Shown: piece by piece, positions 45,824-56,643 of the stretch
How the letters are laid out: the number at the start of each line of letters is the position of its first letter
Position numbering within the stretch: position 1 is the stretch's first letter
Assembly (NCBI GenBank): GCA_024279915.1
Contig: JAJRRB010000039.1
Location: forward strand, 64,652-128,651
Direction: 5' to 3'
Length of the DNA: 64,000 nt
Source: Deltaproteobacteria bacterium
GTDB taxonomy: Bacteria > Desulfobacterota > Desulfuromonadia > Desulfuromonadales > BM103
Program-made: the position numbers and the translations under genes
Notes under the pieces: generated by a model
What the model was told of the DNA's origin: nothing
Seen by the model: only the letters and a program-made list of their open reading frames with translations
The model's database searches: none

Positions 45824-46804
45824 GTGATCAGAGCACGAATTACCGGAACAGGATCTTATGTCCCTGAAAAAGTTCTGACCAATCTTGATATCGAGAAATT
45901 TCTCGACACCAATGATGAGTGGATCAAGGCGCGTACGGGAATTTCTGAACGTCACATTGCTGCTGACAGTGAAAATACCTCGGATCTGGCAACCCGGGCG
46001 GCAGAACGCGCTATGGAGATGGCCGGGATCACAGCTGAGGATCTCGATCTGATCGTGGTCGGCACCATTACCGGTGATTATCCCTGGCCAGCAACTGCGT
46101 GTATCGTACAGGCGAATCTTGGCGCCAAAAACGCCGGTGCCTTTGATGTGTCCGCTGCTTGTAGCGGTTTTCTCTACGCCTTGTCCTGTGCCATTGATCG
46201 TGTCGAAGCTGGTCGCTGTAAAAAAGCGCTGGTTATCGGTGCTGAGATCCTGAGCCGCATCGTTAACTGGGAGGATCGTAACACCTGTATTCTCTTTGGT
46301 GATGCTGCTGGAGCGGTTATTGTTGAAGCTGGCGAAGGAGATCGTGGAATTCTTTCCACTCACCTGCACGCAGATGGAACACAGCTTGAGCTGCTTTATC
46401 ATCCTGGCTTCGGTACTAAAAATCTACCGAGCGTGGAAGCATTGGAGAGCAAAAGTTACTTATTAGAGATGCAGGGCAATGAAGTCTTTAAAGTTGCTGT
46501 GCGTTCGATGTCCAGTGTTGCCCAAATTGCTCTTGAGGCAAACGGTATGACTGTGGAGGATGTCGATCTGTTTATTCCTCATCAGGCCAATATCCGTATT
46601 CTAAATGCTACGGCAAAAAAGATCGGCTTGCGGGATGATCAGGTTTATATCAACGTTGATCGTTTCGGCAATACTTCGGGCGCGACGATTCCATTAGCCC
46701 TGGATGAAGCGAACCGAGCCGGTCTCATTAATGAAGGTGACATCCTTCTTCTTGATGCTTTGGGCGGCGGTTGTACCTGGGCGGCAACGCTGTTACGCTG
46801 GTAG
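45824..46804 (+). CDS. fabH: Beta-ketoacyl-ACP synthase III
   Basis: 326 aa. The catalytic Cys is in FDVSAACSGFLYAL (about 112), His in PHQANIRI and Asn in GNTSGATIP. FabH starts fatty-acid synthesis with acyl-CoA and malonyl-ACP. RBS AAGGAG is 8 bases upstream of GTG 45824 in the operon plsX-fabH-fabD-fabG-acpP-fabF. Confidence 0.96.
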   Translation: MIRARITGTGSYVPEKVLTNLDIEKFLDTNDEWIKARTGISERHIAADSENTSDLATRAAERAMEMAGITAEDLDLIVVGTITGDYPWPATACIVQANLGAKNAGAFDVSAACSGFLYALSCAIDRVEAGRCKKALVIGAEILSRIVNWEDRNTCILFGDAAGAVIVEAGEGDRGILSTHLHADGTQLELLYHPGFGTKNLPSVEALESKSYLLEMQGNEVFKVAVRSMSSVAQIALEANGMTVEDVDLFIPHQANIRILNATAKKIGLRDDQVYINVDRFGNTSGATIPLALDEANRAGLINEGDILLLDALGGGCTWAATLLRW

Positions 46805-46840
46805 CCTGTTTTTTATTGTTTTTAAAGGTGTCTGACTAAG

Positions 46841-47761
46841 ATGATTGCTTTTCTGTTCCCCGGCCAAGGCTCACAACATGCTGGCATGGGCAAGGATCTT
46901 GCCGAAAACTTCCCGATTGCCCGTCAGGTTTTTGAGGAAGCCAACGATGCCCTCAGCTTCGACCTGGCTTCACTCTGCTATAACGGTCCTGAAGAAGATC
47001 TTAAGCTGACAGCCAATACGCAGCCGGCAATACTCACGACCAGTGTTGCAGCATTGCGGGTGCTAGAGGCTGAGACCGGTCCCGTACCTGCACTTGCAGC
47101 CGGACATTCGCTTGGTGAATACAGTGCTCTGGTTTGTTCCGGCGCTCTCGTTTTTGCAGATGCTGTTCGTACTGTTCGCCAACGTGGTACTTTCATGCAG
47201 GAAGCCGTTCCAGTTGGTACTGGTTCTATGGCTGCTATTCTTGGCCTCGATCTGGAATCTCTGGATGCTGTTTGTCTTGACGCGGCTCAGGGACAAGTGG
47301 TCTCACCAGCGAACTATAACAGCGACGGGCAAGTGGTTATTGCCGGTCATACCGAAGCGGTAACCCGTGCCATTGAAGTGGCGAAGGAAAAGGGTGCAAA
47401 AAGATCCATGCTATTGCCAGTCAGCGCACCTTTTCATTGTAGTTTGATGGTTCCAGCTGGTGAGCGTCTGGCTGAAGTCCTGATGGATATTACTGTTAAT
47501 GAAATGTCATGCCCGGTTGTAAGCAATGTTGAGGCGACGTCTAACCATGATGCCTCTCGTGTTTGTGATTTATTAGTGCGTCAAGTCAGTGCGCCGGTGC
47601 GTTGGCGAGAGATCGTTGCTTGTATGGTTAACCTTGGAGTCGAACGTTATATTGAGATCGGCCCAGGCAAGGTTTTGTCCGGTCTGGTAAAACGCATGGC
47701 GAAAGGCAGCACTATTCAGAATGTACAAAATGTTGCTGATATCAGCAAGTTTGCCGGATAA
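46841..47761 (+). CDS. fabD: Malonyl-CoA:ACP transacylase
   Basis: 306 aa. The GHSLGEYSAL motif with nucleophile Ser near residue 90 and the starting FLFPGQGSQHAGMGKDL segment are typical. PGKVLSGLVKRM is near the C terminus. Transfers malonyl from CoA to ACP. It starts 37 bp after fabH. Confidence 0.96.
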   Translation: MIAFLFPGQGSQHAGMGKDLAENFPIARQVFEEANDALSFDLASLCYNGPEEDLKLTANTQPAILTTSVAALRVLEAETGPVPALAAGHSLGEYSALVCSGALVFADAVRTVRQRGTFMQEAVPVGTGSMAAILGLDLESLDAVCLDAAQGQVVSPANYNSDGQVVIAGHTEAVTRAIEVAKEKGAKRSMLLPVSAPFHCSLMVPAGERLAEVLMDITVNEMSCPVVSNVEATSNHDASRVCDLLVRQVSAPVRWREIVACMVNLGVERYIEIGPGKVLSGLVKRMAKGSTIQNVQNVADISKFAG

Positions 47762-47780
47762 CTACGGGAGATATTGAACT

Positions 47781-48518
47781 ATGCTGTCTGACAAAGTAGC
47801 CATTGTAACAGGAGCATCACGAGGGATTGGTCGGGTGCTTGCCCTTGCACTTGCCGGACAAGGCGCTAAAGTAGTTGTGTCGGCCCGCAATGCAGAAGCT
47901 TTGGAAACTCTGACCGCAGAGATCAAGGCGCAAGGTGGTGACGCTCTGGCTGTTGTCGGTGATGTCGCGCTGGATGCCGATGCAAACAATCTCATCGGCC
48001 AGGCTATCGCAATTTACGGAAAGATTGATATCCTTGTCAATAATGCCGGTATTACCCGCGACGGTTTGTTGCTGCGTATGAAAAGTGATGACTGGTACGC
48101 TGTCCTCGATACGAACCTGAAAGGTGCTTTTCTTTGTACTCGGGCAGTCGCTAAATTTATGAGTAAACAGAGATCTGGACGTATTATCAATATGTCATCG
48201 GTCGTCGGAGAAATGGGCAATGCTGGTCAAGCGAACTACTGTGCCAGTAAGGCAGGACTGATTGGACTGACCAAATCGGTCGCTCGTGAGCTGGCTCGCC
48301 GTAATGTGACAGCGAATGTCATCACACCTGGTTTTATTGTTACTGACATGACTGAAAATATGACCGATAAGGCTCGCGAGGCCATGACCGAGCAGATTCC
48401 GCTGGGTCGTCTTGGTGAGCCAGAAGATGTCGCCAATGCTGTGCTTTTCCTTGCTTCTGACCAATCATCCTATATCACTGGGCAGGTACTTGGCGTCAAT
48501 GGCGGAATGTATATGTAG
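47781..48518 (+). CDS. fabG: 3-oxoacyl-ACP reductase FabG
   Basis: 245 aa short-chain dehydrogenase. VTGASRGIGRVLA is the cofactor site, NNAGITRDG follows, and YCASKAGLIGLTKS carries the catalytic Tyr-Lys. Reduces 3-oxoacyl-ACP with NADPH. Located between fabD and acpP as usual. Confidence 0.96.
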   Translation: MLSDKVAIVTGASRGIGRVLALALAGQGAKVVVSARNAEALETLTAEIKAQGGDALAVVGDVALDADANNLIGQAIAIYGKIDILVNNAGITRDGLLLRMKSDDWYAVLDTNLKGAFLCTRAVAKFMSKQRSGRIINMSSVVGEMGNAGQANYCASKAGLIGLTKSVARELARRNVTANVITPGFIVTDMTENMTDKAREAMTEQIPLGRLGEPEDVANAVLFLASDQSSYITGQVLGVNGGMYM

Positions 48519-48591
48519 GTCCACCGAAGTATTAACATAATCATAATGAGACGGTCGTAGATCGGATCGAAACCACGAGGAGGAAAATAAA

Positions 48592-48825
48592 ATGGCTAAT
48601 GTTGCAGAGCGTATCAAGCAAATTGTTGCAGAGCAGTTGGGTGTAGAAGAGGATCAGGTTACCACGGAAGCGTCTTTCATGGACGATCTGGGCGCTGACT
48701 CTCTGGATACAGTAGAGCTGGTTATGGCTCTTGAGGAAGAATTCGACATCGAAATCTCTGATGAAGATGCTGAAAAAATTCAGACTGTTCAGAATGCGAT
48801 TGATTATATCGGCGGAAATTCCTAA
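48592..48825 (+). CDS. acpP: Acyl carrier protein
   Basis: 77 aa acidic helical protein. The 4'-phosphopantetheine Ser is in [26 protein letters not shown] precedes the ATG. Carries acyl chains for the Fab enzymes. Confidence 0.97.
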   Translation: MANVAERIKQIVAEQLGVEEDQVTTEASFMDDLGADSLDTVELVMALEEEFDIEISDEDAEKIQTVQNAIDYIGGNS

Positions 48826-48937
48826 ATCTTTGACAGTCGCAGCTCGCTGCTGTGGTTGTCGCTTATAACAGAACCGGCCCCGGCAGCCCAGATTGGGTTG
48901 CCGGTGGTTGGCTTTGTGTTGGGAGGACAGTAGCCTC

Positions 48938-50170
48938 ATGCGCAGAGTTGTTGTAACCGGTCTGGGAATCACTTCCCCCTTGGGCACCGGAATTGAAAAA
49001 AACTGGGATGCCTTGACTAATGGTCGCTCCGGCATCGGTCCGATCACCCGTTTTGATACCACAAATTTTCCGGTTAATATCGCCGGTGAAGTCACAGACT
49101 TTCCTGCAGAAGAATTTTTTAGTAAGAAAGAGGCCCGCAAGATGGACCTCTTTATCCATTTTGCGCTTGGCGCGGCAGCTATGGCGCTTGCTGATTCCGG
49201 CTTGGAAATCAATGATGACAATGCTGCACGTGTCGGGGTTGTGGTTGGTTCCGGAATGGGTGGTTTGCCTGCTATTGAGAAGTATCAGGAGGCTCTCTCC
49301 AAGGGTGGTTACCGCAAGATCAGCCCCTTCTTTATTCCGATGACAATTATTAATCTGGCTGCGGGTCAGATTTCCATAAAATGTGGTGCTAAAGGTCCTA
49401 ACCTTGCGCCAGTTTCTGCTTGTGCGTCGGGTACGCATTCGATTGGTGATGCCTTTCGCATGATCCAGCGTAGTGATGCTGATGCGGTTATTGCTGGTGG
49501 TACAGAATCGACTATCTGCGCACTTGGTATGGGTGGATTCTCGGTCATGAAAGCCCTGTCGACTCGTAATGACGACCCACAAGCTGCGAGTCGTCCCTTT
49601 GAGAAAAACCGTGACGGCTTCGTTATGGGTGAGGGCGCCGGTATCGTTATTCTTGAAGAATATGAATTGGCCAAGCAGCGCGGTGCCAAAATCTATGGTG
49701 AAGTTGCCGGTTATGGTTTGACCGGCGATGCTTATCATCTAACAGCTCCTGCTCCCGGCGGAGAAGGCGCAGCGCGTTGTATGCAGATGGCTTTGGATAC
49801 CGCGGGTGTGAACGCTGAAGAGGTTGATTACATCAATGCCCACGGCACCTCAACACCATTTAATGATCTCTACGAGACTCTGGCTATCAAGTCAGTTTTC
49901 GGTGAGAAGGCCAAAGATTTGATGATCAGTTCAACCAAAAGTATGACCGGTCATCTGCTTGGCGCCGCAGGTGGTGTTGAAGCTGTTTTCTCACTTCTGG
50001 CAATAAATCATGGTGTTGTGCCGCCAACAATCAATTACACAGAGCCGGATCCTGAATGTGATCTTGACTATGTACCGAACGAAGCGCGTCAGGCTAATGT
50101 GGATATCGTTATTTCCAACTCGCTTGGCTTTGGTGGTACCAATGCCAGCTTGCTGTTTCGTAAGGTGTAA
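48938..50170 (+). CDS. fabF: Beta-ketoacyl-ACP synthase II
   Basis: 410 aa from ATG 48938 (GGGAGGA upstream); the open frame begins at 48893 but lacks a start signal. Catalytic Cys in [11 protein letters not shown], His in [11 protein letters not shown] and [12 protein letters not shown]. Elongates acyl-ACP. It ends the fab gene run; rpiB begins 5 bp after. Confidence 0.96.
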   Translation: MRRVVVTGLGITSPLGTGIEKNWDALTNGRSGIGPITRFDTTNFPVNIAGEVTDFPAEEFFSKKEARKMDLFIHFALGAAAMALADSGLEINDDNAARVGVVVGSGMGGLPAIEKYQEALSKGGYRKISPFFIPMTIINLAAGQISIKCGAKGPNLAPVSACASGTHSIGDAFRMIQRSDADAVIAGGTESTICALGMGGFSVMKALSTRNDDPQAASRPFEKNRDGFVMGEGAGIVILEEYELAKQRGAKIYGEVAGYGLTGDAYHLTAPAPGGEGAARCMQMALDTAGVNAEEVDYINAHGTSTPFNDLYETLAIKSVFGEKAKDLMISSTKSMTGHLLGAAGGVEAVFSLLAINHGVVPPTINYTEPDPECDLDYVPNEARQANVDIVISNSLGFGGTNASLLFRKV

Positions 50171-50175
50171 ATAAT

Positions 50176-50631
50176 ATGCTTGTCATTGGTAGTGATCATG
50201 GTGGATTGGAGTTGAAAGAGGCCGTCAAGGATTCACTCACTTCACGCGGAATAGCTGTAGAAGATTACGGGACTGACAACGGTGATTCTGTTGACTACCC
50301 AGATTTTGCTGAAAAAGTTGCTGGTGCTGTTTCCAGTGGCGATGTCGCTCTTGGTATCCTGGTCTGTGGGACAGGTATTGGCATGTCGATTGCGGCCAAT
50401 AAGTTCCCTGGTGTTCGCGCGGCTTTGGCCACTGATGAGTTTATGGCACAAATGGCCAAACAACATAACAACGCCAACATCCTCGTTCTAGGCGGGCGGG
50501 TCCTGTCGGTTGACCTGGCTATTAAAATGGTGAATGTCTGGTTAGACACTGCCTACGAGGGCGGTCGTCACCAGCAGCGACTCGATAAGATCTCTAAAGT
50601 AGAAGACGCTGTTCGCGCTGGTAAATTATAA
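50176..50631 (+). CDS. rpiB: Ribose-5-phosphate isomerase B
   Basis: 151 aa RpiB/LacA/LacB family. IGSDHGGLELK start and LVCGTGIGMSIAANK loop are intact. Converts ribose-5-phosphate and ribulose-5-phosphate. Placed between fabF and glyA and followed by a terminator. Confidence 0.94.
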   Translation: MLVIGSDHGGLELKEAVKDSLTSRGIAVEDYGTDNGDSVDYPDFAEKVAGAVSSGDVALGILVCGTGIGMSIAANKFPGVRAALATDEFMAQMAKQHNNANILVLGGRVLSVDLAIKMVNVWLDTAYEGGRHQQRLDKISKVEDAVRAGKL

Positions 50632-50643
50632 TTTTATACTCTT

Positions 50644-50670
50644 CGGGCAGGCAAGTTGCCTGCCCGTTTT
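50644..50670 (+). terminator. Rho-independent terminator after rpiB
   Basis: CGGGCAGGCAA / TTGCCTGCCCG stem (50644-50666) followed by TTTT. Separates the fab-rpiB unit from glyA, which keeps its own expression. Confidence 0.8.
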
Positions 50671-50703
50671 ACTTAATAAACCTATCTGGAGGCTGGTCTT
50701 ACC

Positions 50704-51954
50704 ATGTTTGATAAACTCGCCCAATTTGATCCGGAAATTACTGCAGCAATTCGCCAGGAAACGGAACGTCAGGAATACTGCCTGGAATTTATTGCCTCGG
50801 AAAACTTTGTCAGTGAGGAAGTCCTTGCCGCCCAGGGCTCAGTTCTTACCAACAAGTATGCTGAGGGGTATCCGGGCAAAAGATATTATGGTGGCTGCGA
50901 GTTCGTTGATGTTGCCGAACAGTTGGCCATTGATCGTGCCAAAGAGATCTTTGGTGCTGAACATGCTAACGTTCAGCCCCATTCCGGTTCGCAGGCCAAT
51001 ATGGCAGTCTATTTCGCGACCTGCAAGCCCGGCGATACCGTTCTTGGTATGAACCTCGCCCATGGTGGCCATCTGACCCATGGCTCTCCGGTGAATTTTT
51101 CTGGGAAACTTTTCAATATCGTACCTTACGGACTGCGTAAAGAGACTGGCCGGATCGATTACGACGAAGTTGAGCAGTTGGCAAAAGAGCACAAACCGAA
51201 ATTGATTGTGGTTGGTGCCAGCGCTTATCCTCGGACCCTGGATTTTGAAGCTTTCAGAAGGATTGCCGACCTGGTTGGCGCACCGGTCATGGTTGATATG
51301 GCTCATATCGCTGGTCTGGTTGCCGCCGGTGTCCATCCGACCCCAGTTCCGCACGCAGAATTCGTGACAACCACGACCCATAAGACACTGCGCGGCCCTC
51401 GTGGCGGCATGATCCTCTGCCGTGAAGAGTATGCTAAGAAAGTTAACAGCAATATCTTCCCGGGCATTCAGGGTGGTCCTTTGATGCACGTGATTGCTGC
51501 TAAGGCAGTTTCCTTCAAAGAAGTGCTGACTCCCGAATTTACAATTTATGCAGAGCAGGTGGTCAAAAATGCCCAGGCTCTTGCCGAAGAGCTGGTTTCC
51601 CGTGGCCACAATCTGGTCTCAGGTGGTACCGATACCCACTTGATGCTACTCGACTTCACAGGCACTGAGTTGACTGGTAAGGTTGCCGAGGCTGTTCTTG
51701 AAGCGTCCGGGATTACAGTGAACAAGAATGCTGTTCCTTTCGATACCCGTTCGCCATTAGTCACCAGCGGTATTCGGATTGGTACACCAGCGAGTACAAC
51801 ACGTGGTCTGAAAGAGAATGAAATGCGCCAGGTCGGTGCATGGATTGACGAAGCACTGCAAAATCTCGAAAATGAGACGGTGCATGCCAGAATCAAGGGA
51901 GAAATTAGCGAGCTCTGCAAGCAGTTTCCCCTTTACGCACACAGGCTCGTTTAG
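50704..51954 (+). CDS. glyA: Serine hydroxymethyltransferase
   Basis: 416 aa. [16 protein letters not shown] has the PLP-binding Lys, and [17 protein letters not shown] is the substrate loop. It makes glycine and methylene-THF from serine. RBS GGAGG lies 10 bases before the ATG. Confidence 0.97.
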   Translation: MFDKLAQFDPEITAAIRQETERQEYCLEFIASENFVSEEVLAAQGSVLTNKYAEGYPGKRYYGGCEFVDVAEQLAIDRAKEIFGAEHANVQPHSGSQANMAVYFATCKPGDTVLGMNLAHGGHLTHGSPVNFSGKLFNIVPYGLRKETGRIDYDEVEQLAKEHKPKLIVVGASAYPRTLDFEAFRRIADLVGAPVMVDMAHIAGLVAAGVHPTPVPHAEFVTTTTHKTLRGPRGGMILCREEYAKKVNSNIFPGIQGGPLMHVIAAKAVSFKEVLTPEFTIYAEQVVKNAQALAEELVSRGHNLVSGGTDTHLMLLDFTGTELTGKVAEAVLEASGITVNKNAVPFDTRSPLVTSGIRIGTPASTTRGLKENEMRQVGAWIDEALQNLENETVHARIKGEISELCKQFPLYAHRLV

Positions 51955-51991
51955 TACCACGTAAACCATAAACTATCGCATCTTGCTGGTT

Positions 51992-52093
51992 ATTTGTCGC
52001 GCCAGCTGCGTTGCGACTTCAGTTGCATAGCTACGGCTATGGAACTGAAACCGCGCCTTGCTGGCACAACAAATCCCGGCGCAATATTGCGAC
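51992..52093. repeat. Palindromic intergenic element 1
   Basis: Outer arms ATTTGTCGCGCCAGC (51992-52006) and GCTGGCACAACAAAT (52060-52074) are imperfect inverses. Inner arms CATAGC and GCTATG meet around TACG (52026-52041), and GCGCAATATTGCG follows (52080-52092). Lies between glyA and the dCMP deaminase gene. No ORF. Confidence 0.7.
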
Positions 52094-52117
52094 ATTTTAA
52101 GATGTACAAGGCACTAG

Positions 52118-52582
52118 ATGGAACGACCGTCATGGGATGAGTACTTCATGGATATCACCCGCTTGGTGGCGCGACGTTCAACTTGTATGCGTCGCCAGGT
52201 TGGTGCTGTCATGGTCAAAGACAAGAATATACTGGCTACTGGTTATCACGGTACGCCCAGTGGCATCACTCACTGTGAAGTGACAGGTTGTCTTCGTGAA
52301 CAGTTGAAGGTCCCTTCCGGTGAACGACATGAACTCTGCCGTGGCTTGCATGCCGAGCAGAATGCTATTATCCAGGCAGCACGACATGGTGTGAATATTG
52401 ATAACTCGGTGCTCTATTGTACTGATTCACCCTGTATTATCTGTACAAAAATGTTGATCAATGCAGGTATCCAAAAGGTGGTTTACCTAAAAGGCTATGC
52501 TGATAAACTCTCAATGGAAATGTTGGCAGAGTCCGGCATCGAGGCTTATCTTTTCGACGATATTGTTTCTGGAGGCAGTTAA
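52118..52582 (+). CDS. Deoxycytidylate deaminase family protein
   Basis: 154 aa. Zinc-binding residues are in [12 protein letters not shown] and [19 protein letters not shown], the CDA-type fold with a second Cys cluster. The best reading is dCMP deaminase (ComEB type), which supplies dUMP for dTMP. It overlaps nrdR by 1 bp, linking dNTP metabolism and control. Confidence 0.88.
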   Translation: MERPSWDEYFMDITRLVARRSTCMRRQVGAVMVKDKNILATGYHGTPSGITHCEVTGCLREQLKVPSGERHELCRGLHAEQNAIIQAARHGVNIDNSVLYCTDSPCIICTKMLINAGIQKVVYLKGYADKLSMEMLAESGIEAYLFDDIVSGGS

Positions 52583-53046
52583 TGAAATGTCCCTTTTGTA
52601 CTCATAATGACACACGTGTCGTTGATTCCCGACTTGGTAAGGAAGGCAACAATATTCGCCGACGCCGTGAATGTGTTGATTGCGAACGCCGCTTCACCAC
52701 CTACGAACGAGTCGAGGAGACCTTGCCTCTGGTCATCAAAAAGGATGGCCGACGGGAAGCATTCGATCGTCATAAAATCATCTCCGGGATTCAACGTGCT
52801 TGCGAAAAGCGACCGGTCTCAATTGCCACGATTGAAAAAGTTGTCGACCAGATGGAAGTTTCCCTTCAGGAATGTGGTGAAAAAGAAATTCCTGCCAGCC
52901 GTATTGGTGAATCGATCATGGAGGCTTTGCAAGCGCTTGATGAAGTTGCGTATGTCCGTTTTGCCTCTGTCTATCGTCAGTTTCGCGATATCAATGAATT
53001 CATGTCCGAATTGACCGACATTCTGTCGAAAGGTTCTCCTAAGTAA
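52582..53046 (+). CDS. nrdR: Transcriptional repressor NrdR
   Basis: 154 aa. The N-terminal zinc ribbon [15 protein letters not shown] and [16 protein letters not shown] is followed by an ATP-cone domain ([18 protein letters not shown]). NrdR represses ribonucleotide reductase genes. It starts within the deaminase stop, so translation is coupled. Confidence 0.96.
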   Translation: MKCPFCTHNDTRVVDSRLGKEGNNIRRRRECVDCERRFTTYERVEETLPLVIKKDGRREAFDRHKIISGIQRACEKRPVSIATIEKVVDQMEVSLQECGEKEIPASRIGESIMEALQALDEVAYVRFASVYRQFRDINEFMSELTDILSKGSPK

Positions 53047-53113
53047 TGTCTATCCAGAAGCTTCGTTCCGTATAGTCTGACTGCTTCCTAGCGGTGACGC
53101 ACTGCGAGCCGAC

Positions 53114-54226
53114 ATGACAATCCAAGCCAAACAATTCATGCAAAGAGCCATTACTCTGGCCCAAAGAGGTCTGGGCCGTACGGCGCCTAATCCTCCGGTT
53201 GGTGCTATTCTGGTAAATAATGGCAAAGTAGTAGGCGAAGGGTTTCATCCCGCAGCCGGCCAACCGCATGCGGAAATCCTGGCCTTGCGTGAGGCCGGTG
53301 ATCTGTCCCGTGGTGCGGATCTCTATGTAACACTGGAGCCCTGTTGTCATCAGGGGCGTACCGGACCTTGCACCGAGGCGGTGATCAATGCCGGAGTTGC
53401 CAGAGTTTTTGTTGGCACACAGGACCCTAATCCACAAGTCGCTGGCAAGGGCATGGAGCGTTTACACGAGGCTGGTATTGAGGTCGTTTGTGAAGTCCTT
53501 AAGACCGAATGTCGGGAGTTGATTGCCCCCTTTAGCAAATATATGTCAACGGGTTTACCTTATGTTGTACTCAAGTCGGCAATGACCCTTGATGGCCAGA
53601 CTGCCGCCGCGAACGGTGATTCACAATGGATCTCCTGTGCCGCGAGCCGTGAACTTGTGCATCAACTGAGAAATCAGGTCGATGGCATCATGGTTGGCTC
53701 AGGGACAGTGAAAACAGATAATCCCCGCCTTACAACTCGCCTGGACAATGGTGGTCGTGATGCGGTCCGTATCGTATTTGACGGCCAACTTGGAACATCA
53801 CCACAAGCAAAGGTATATACTCAGTCGTCAGAGGCAAAAATCTTTCTGGTGACTTCGTCTAAACACACTGAGGCTGTTTTACAGCCATATCATGATGCAG
53901 GTGCCGAAATCATTCAGGTCGGGAGAAACACAGATGGTCTGGATTTGTCTGCTGCACTTATTGAGCTTGGCAAAAGGAATCTGCAACACCTTTTACTGGA
54001 AGGTGGCAGCGTGCTTGGTGGAGCTATGATGCGGGCAGGTTTGGTCGACCGTGTTATGATGTTTATCGCGCCGAAACTTCTCGGTGGCGTTGGTCGTAGC
54101 CTGTTGGCTGGAGAGGGCGTTGCCAATATAAGTGAAGCCTTTCCATTAATGAATTTATGCGCCCGACAGGTTGAAACTGATATCCTGATAGAAGGGGAGG
54201 TGCACCATGTTCACCGGACTGATTGA
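53114..54226 (+). CDS. ribD: Bifunctional riboflavin deaminase/reductase RibD
   Basis: 370 aa. The N-terminal deaminase has AAGQPHAEILALREA and TLEPCCHQGRTGPC; the C-terminal reductase has KSAMTLDGQTAA and LLEGGSVLGGAMM. It performs steps two and three of riboflavin synthesis. It overlaps ribE by 20 bp. No FMN riboswitch was found in the 67-bp spacer before it. Confidence 0.95.
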   Translation: MTIQAKQFMQRAITLAQRGLGRTAPNPPVGAILVNNGKVVGEGFHPAAGQPHAEILALREAGDLSRGADLYVTLEPCCHQGRTGPCTEAVINAGVARVFVGTQDPNPQVAGKGMERLHEAGIEVVCEVLKTECRELIAPFSKYMSTGLPYVVLKSAMTLDGQTAAANGDSQWISCAASRELVHQLRNQVDGIMVGSGTVKTDNPRLTTRLDNGGRDAVRIVFDGQLGTSPQAKVYTQSSEAKIFLVTSSKHTEAVLQPYHDAGAEIIQVGRNTDGLDLSAALIELGKRNLQHLLLEGGSVLGGAMMRAGLVDRVMMFIAPKLLGGVGRSLLAGEGVANISEAFPLMNLCARQVETDILIEGEVHHVHRTD

Positions 54227-54854
54227 AGACCTCGGTACTTTGCGCGACATTCGTACTGGCGCAGACCAGGCTCGGTTAACGGTTGCGACCGGGTTACCCA
54301 TGGCGGAACTTACCCTCGGTGAAAGTATCGCTGTTAATGGTGTCTGCCTGACAGTGACATCCTTCGCTGACGGTGCCTTTTCCGCTGATGTCTCTCCGGA
54401 AACCATGGGATGTACCACGTTGGGCCAACTGGCACGAGGGGCTCGCGTTAACATTGAACGGGCTTTGCGTCTCTCTGATCGCCTGGGAGGACACATGGTG
54501 ACGGGACATGTCGATGGCCAGGGGCGCATCGTTGAGCGTCGTAAAGATGGTAACGCCTGGCTTTTCAAGTTTCAGACCGATGCTGTTGTCAGTTCCTTGC
54601 TGGTGGCAAAGGGAAGTGTCACCATTGATGGCATCAGCCTGACCGTGAATGAGGTCTCTGAAGATACTTTTTCTCTGGCCATCATTCCTCTCACCTTGGA
54701 AAAGACTACTCTGCAGGATCGCAACGTCGGTGATGATGTAAATATTGAGACAGACCTGATCGGTAAATACGTTGCGCGATTTTTACAGGATGGCCCTACC
54801 GTTAAACCGCAAGGCGTGACGATGGATCTCCTTGCCAAAAATGGTTTTCTGTGA
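54207..54854 (+). CDS. ribE: Riboflavin synthase alpha chain
   Basis: 215 aa with two lumazine-binding domains starting MFTGLIEDLGTL and, near residue 99, HMVTGHVDGQG. LTVNEVSEDTFSLAIIPL lies in the second domain. It dismutates dimethyl-ribityllumazine to riboflavin. It overlaps ribD and is 45 bp before ribBA. Confidence 0.95.
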   Translation: MFTGLIEDLGTLRDIRTGADQARLTVATGLPMAELTLGESIAVNGVCLTVTSFADGAFSADVSPETMGCTTLGQLARGARVNIERALRLSDRLGGHMVTGHVDGQGRIVERRKDGNAWLFKFQTDAVVSSLLVAKGSVTIDGISLTVNEVSEDTFSLAIIPLTLEKTTLQDRNVGDDVNIETDLIGKYVARFLQDGPTVKPQGVTMDLLAKNGFL

Positions 54855-54899
54855 GATCTTTAGGGGTCTTACTGAATAGATAGATTTTTAAGGAGTCAT

Positions 54900-56105
54900 A
54901 TGCCTTTAGACCGTGTTAAAGATGCACTTGAAGATATTCGCCAGGGGAAAATGGTCATTCTGGTCGATGACGAAGATCGTGAAAATGAAGGTGATCTTTG
55001 CATGGCCGCAGAGATGGTTACCCCGGAAGCTGTGAATTTTATGGCTAAGGAAGGCCGTGGCCTGATCTGCCTGACTTTGACTGAAGATCGTGCGGATCAT
55101 CTTGGCCTGCCACTGATGGTTCAGGAAAATTCCTCTTCTTTTGGGACTGCTTTCACTGTTTCCATTGAAGCGCGACGAGGTGTCACAACCGGCATCTCCG
55201 CAGCTGATCGCGCTCAGACAATCCAGGTCGCTCTTGCCGATGAAACCGTTGCACAGGATTTAGCACGTCCAGGGCACGTCTTCCCGCTTCGCGCCAAAAA
55301 GGGCGGAGTTATGGTCCGTGCCGGTCAGACAGAGGGCTCTGTTGATCTGGCGCGTATGGCCGGGTTGAAGCCCTCTGGCATGATCTGCGAGATCATGAAT
55401 GATGACGGCACCATGGCGCGCATGCCTGAACTGCGCGAGTTTGCAAAAAAACACCAGTTACGCATCGTTACTATTGCCGACATGGTTGCCTACCGGATGC
55501 GCAAGGAGTTATTGATTACGCGTGCTGCAGAGACCAGGATCCCAACGCGTTTCGGTGGTGAGTTCCAGGCGATTGTCTATGATAATGAAGTTGATGACAG
55601 TCAACACCTTGCCCTTTACAAGGGAGAGATTAATCCAGATGAAGCGGTTCTGGTCAGAGTCCACTCTGAATGTCTGACCGGCGATGTATTCAGCTCTGAA
55701 CGTTGCGATTGCGGTGACCAATTGCATGCGTCCATGAAGATGATCGACGAAGAAGGCAGTGGAGTCGTCCTCTATATGCGTCAGGAGGGACGGGGCATTG
55801 GCCTCGTCAACAAACTCAAAGCATATAACCTGCAGGATCAAGGACATGATACTGTCGAGGCCAACGAGGCTCTTGGCTTCCAAGCGGACCTTCGTGACTA
55901 TGGCATCGGTGCCCAGATGCTCACTGATCTGGGCGTGCGAAAGATCCGTCTTCTGACGAATAATCCACGCAAAATTATCGGTCTCGAAGGCTACGGTCTC
56001 GAGATTGTTGAGCGGGTCGCAATAGAAATGCCTGCGAATAAAAGTAATTTGAAGTATCTCAAGACCAAGCAGGAAAAGCTTGGGCACTTGTTAGAAAATT
56101 TATAA
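54900..56105 (+). CDS. ribBA: Bifunctional DHBP synthase / GTP cyclohydrolase II
   Basis: 401 aa. The RibB half (1-200) has [16 protein letters not shown] and [11 protein letters not shown]. The RibA half (205-401) has [19 protein letters not shown] with three zinc Cys and [18 protein letters not shown]. It makes both precursors for lumazine. Order ribD-ribE-ribBA-ribH is standard. Confidence 0.96.
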   Translation: MPLDRVKDALEDIRQGKMVILVDDEDRENEGDLCMAAEMVTPEAVNFMAKEGRGLICLTLTEDRADHLGLPLMVQENSSSFGTAFTVSIEARRGVTTGISAADRAQTIQVALADETVAQDLARPGHVFPLRAKKGGVMVRAGQTEGSVDLARMAGLKPSGMICEIMNDDGTMARMPELREFAKKHQLRIVTIADMVAYRMRKELLITRAAETRIPTRFGGEFQAIVYDNEVDDSQHLALYKGEINPDEAVLVRVHSECLTGDVFSSERCDCGDQLHASMKMIDEEGSGVVLYMRQEGRGIGLVNKLKAYNLQDQGHDTVEANEALGFQADLRDYGIGAQMLTDLGVRKIRLLTNNPRKIIGLEGYGLEIVERVAIEMPANKSNLKYLKTKQEKLGHLLENL

Positions 56106-56172
56106 ACTCGAATTTGAAAATCTATAGTTTCGGAGCAAATCGTTCCGGATTATGCTTTAGGGGAGATCAGTG

Positions 56173-56637
56173 ATGCCCAATATTATCGAAGGAAAACTGG
56201 ACGCCAAGGGATTGCGTGTCGGACTGCTGGTAAGTCGGTTCAATAGCTTTATCAGCGACCGTCTTGTTGAAGGTGCCATAGATGGCTTGCTGCGTCACGG
56301 TGCCGAGAAAGAGGACATCAATATTGTGCGGGTTCCTGGTGCTTACGAAATTCCACCAGCAGCCAAGCGGATGGTCGAATCTGGTCGTTATGACGCCATT
56401 GTCTGCCTTGGTGCCGTTATTCGTGGTGCAACGCCTCATTTCGATTACGTGAGTGCCGAGGTTTCCAAAGGGATTGCCACTGTTTCGATCGATTCTGGTA
56501 TCCCTGTGGCCTTTGGTGTGTTGACTACCGATACGATCGAGCAAGCGATCGAACGCGCTGGCAGTAAAGCTGGCAACAAGGGGTTCGATGCTGCAATGGC
56601 TGCTGTTGAGATGGCCAACCTCTATAAAGCGCTATAG
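56173..56637 (+). CDS. ribH: 6,7-dimethyl-8-ribityllumazine synthase
   Basis: 154 aa from ATG 56173 (an earlier GTG at 56170 is less likely). [19 protein letters not shown] and [16 protein letters not shown] contain the active site. Penultimate enzyme of riboflavin synthesis. nusB begins 6 bp after its stop. Confidence 0.95.
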   Translation: MPNIIEGKLDAKGLRVGLLVSRFNSFISDRLVEGAIDGLLRHGAEKEDINIVRVPGAYEIPPAAKRMVESGRYDAIVCLGAVIRGATPHFDYVSAEVSKGIATVSIDSGIPVAFGVLTTDTIEQAIERAGSKAGNKGFDAAMAAVEMANLYKAL

Positions 56638-56643
56638 CCCGAG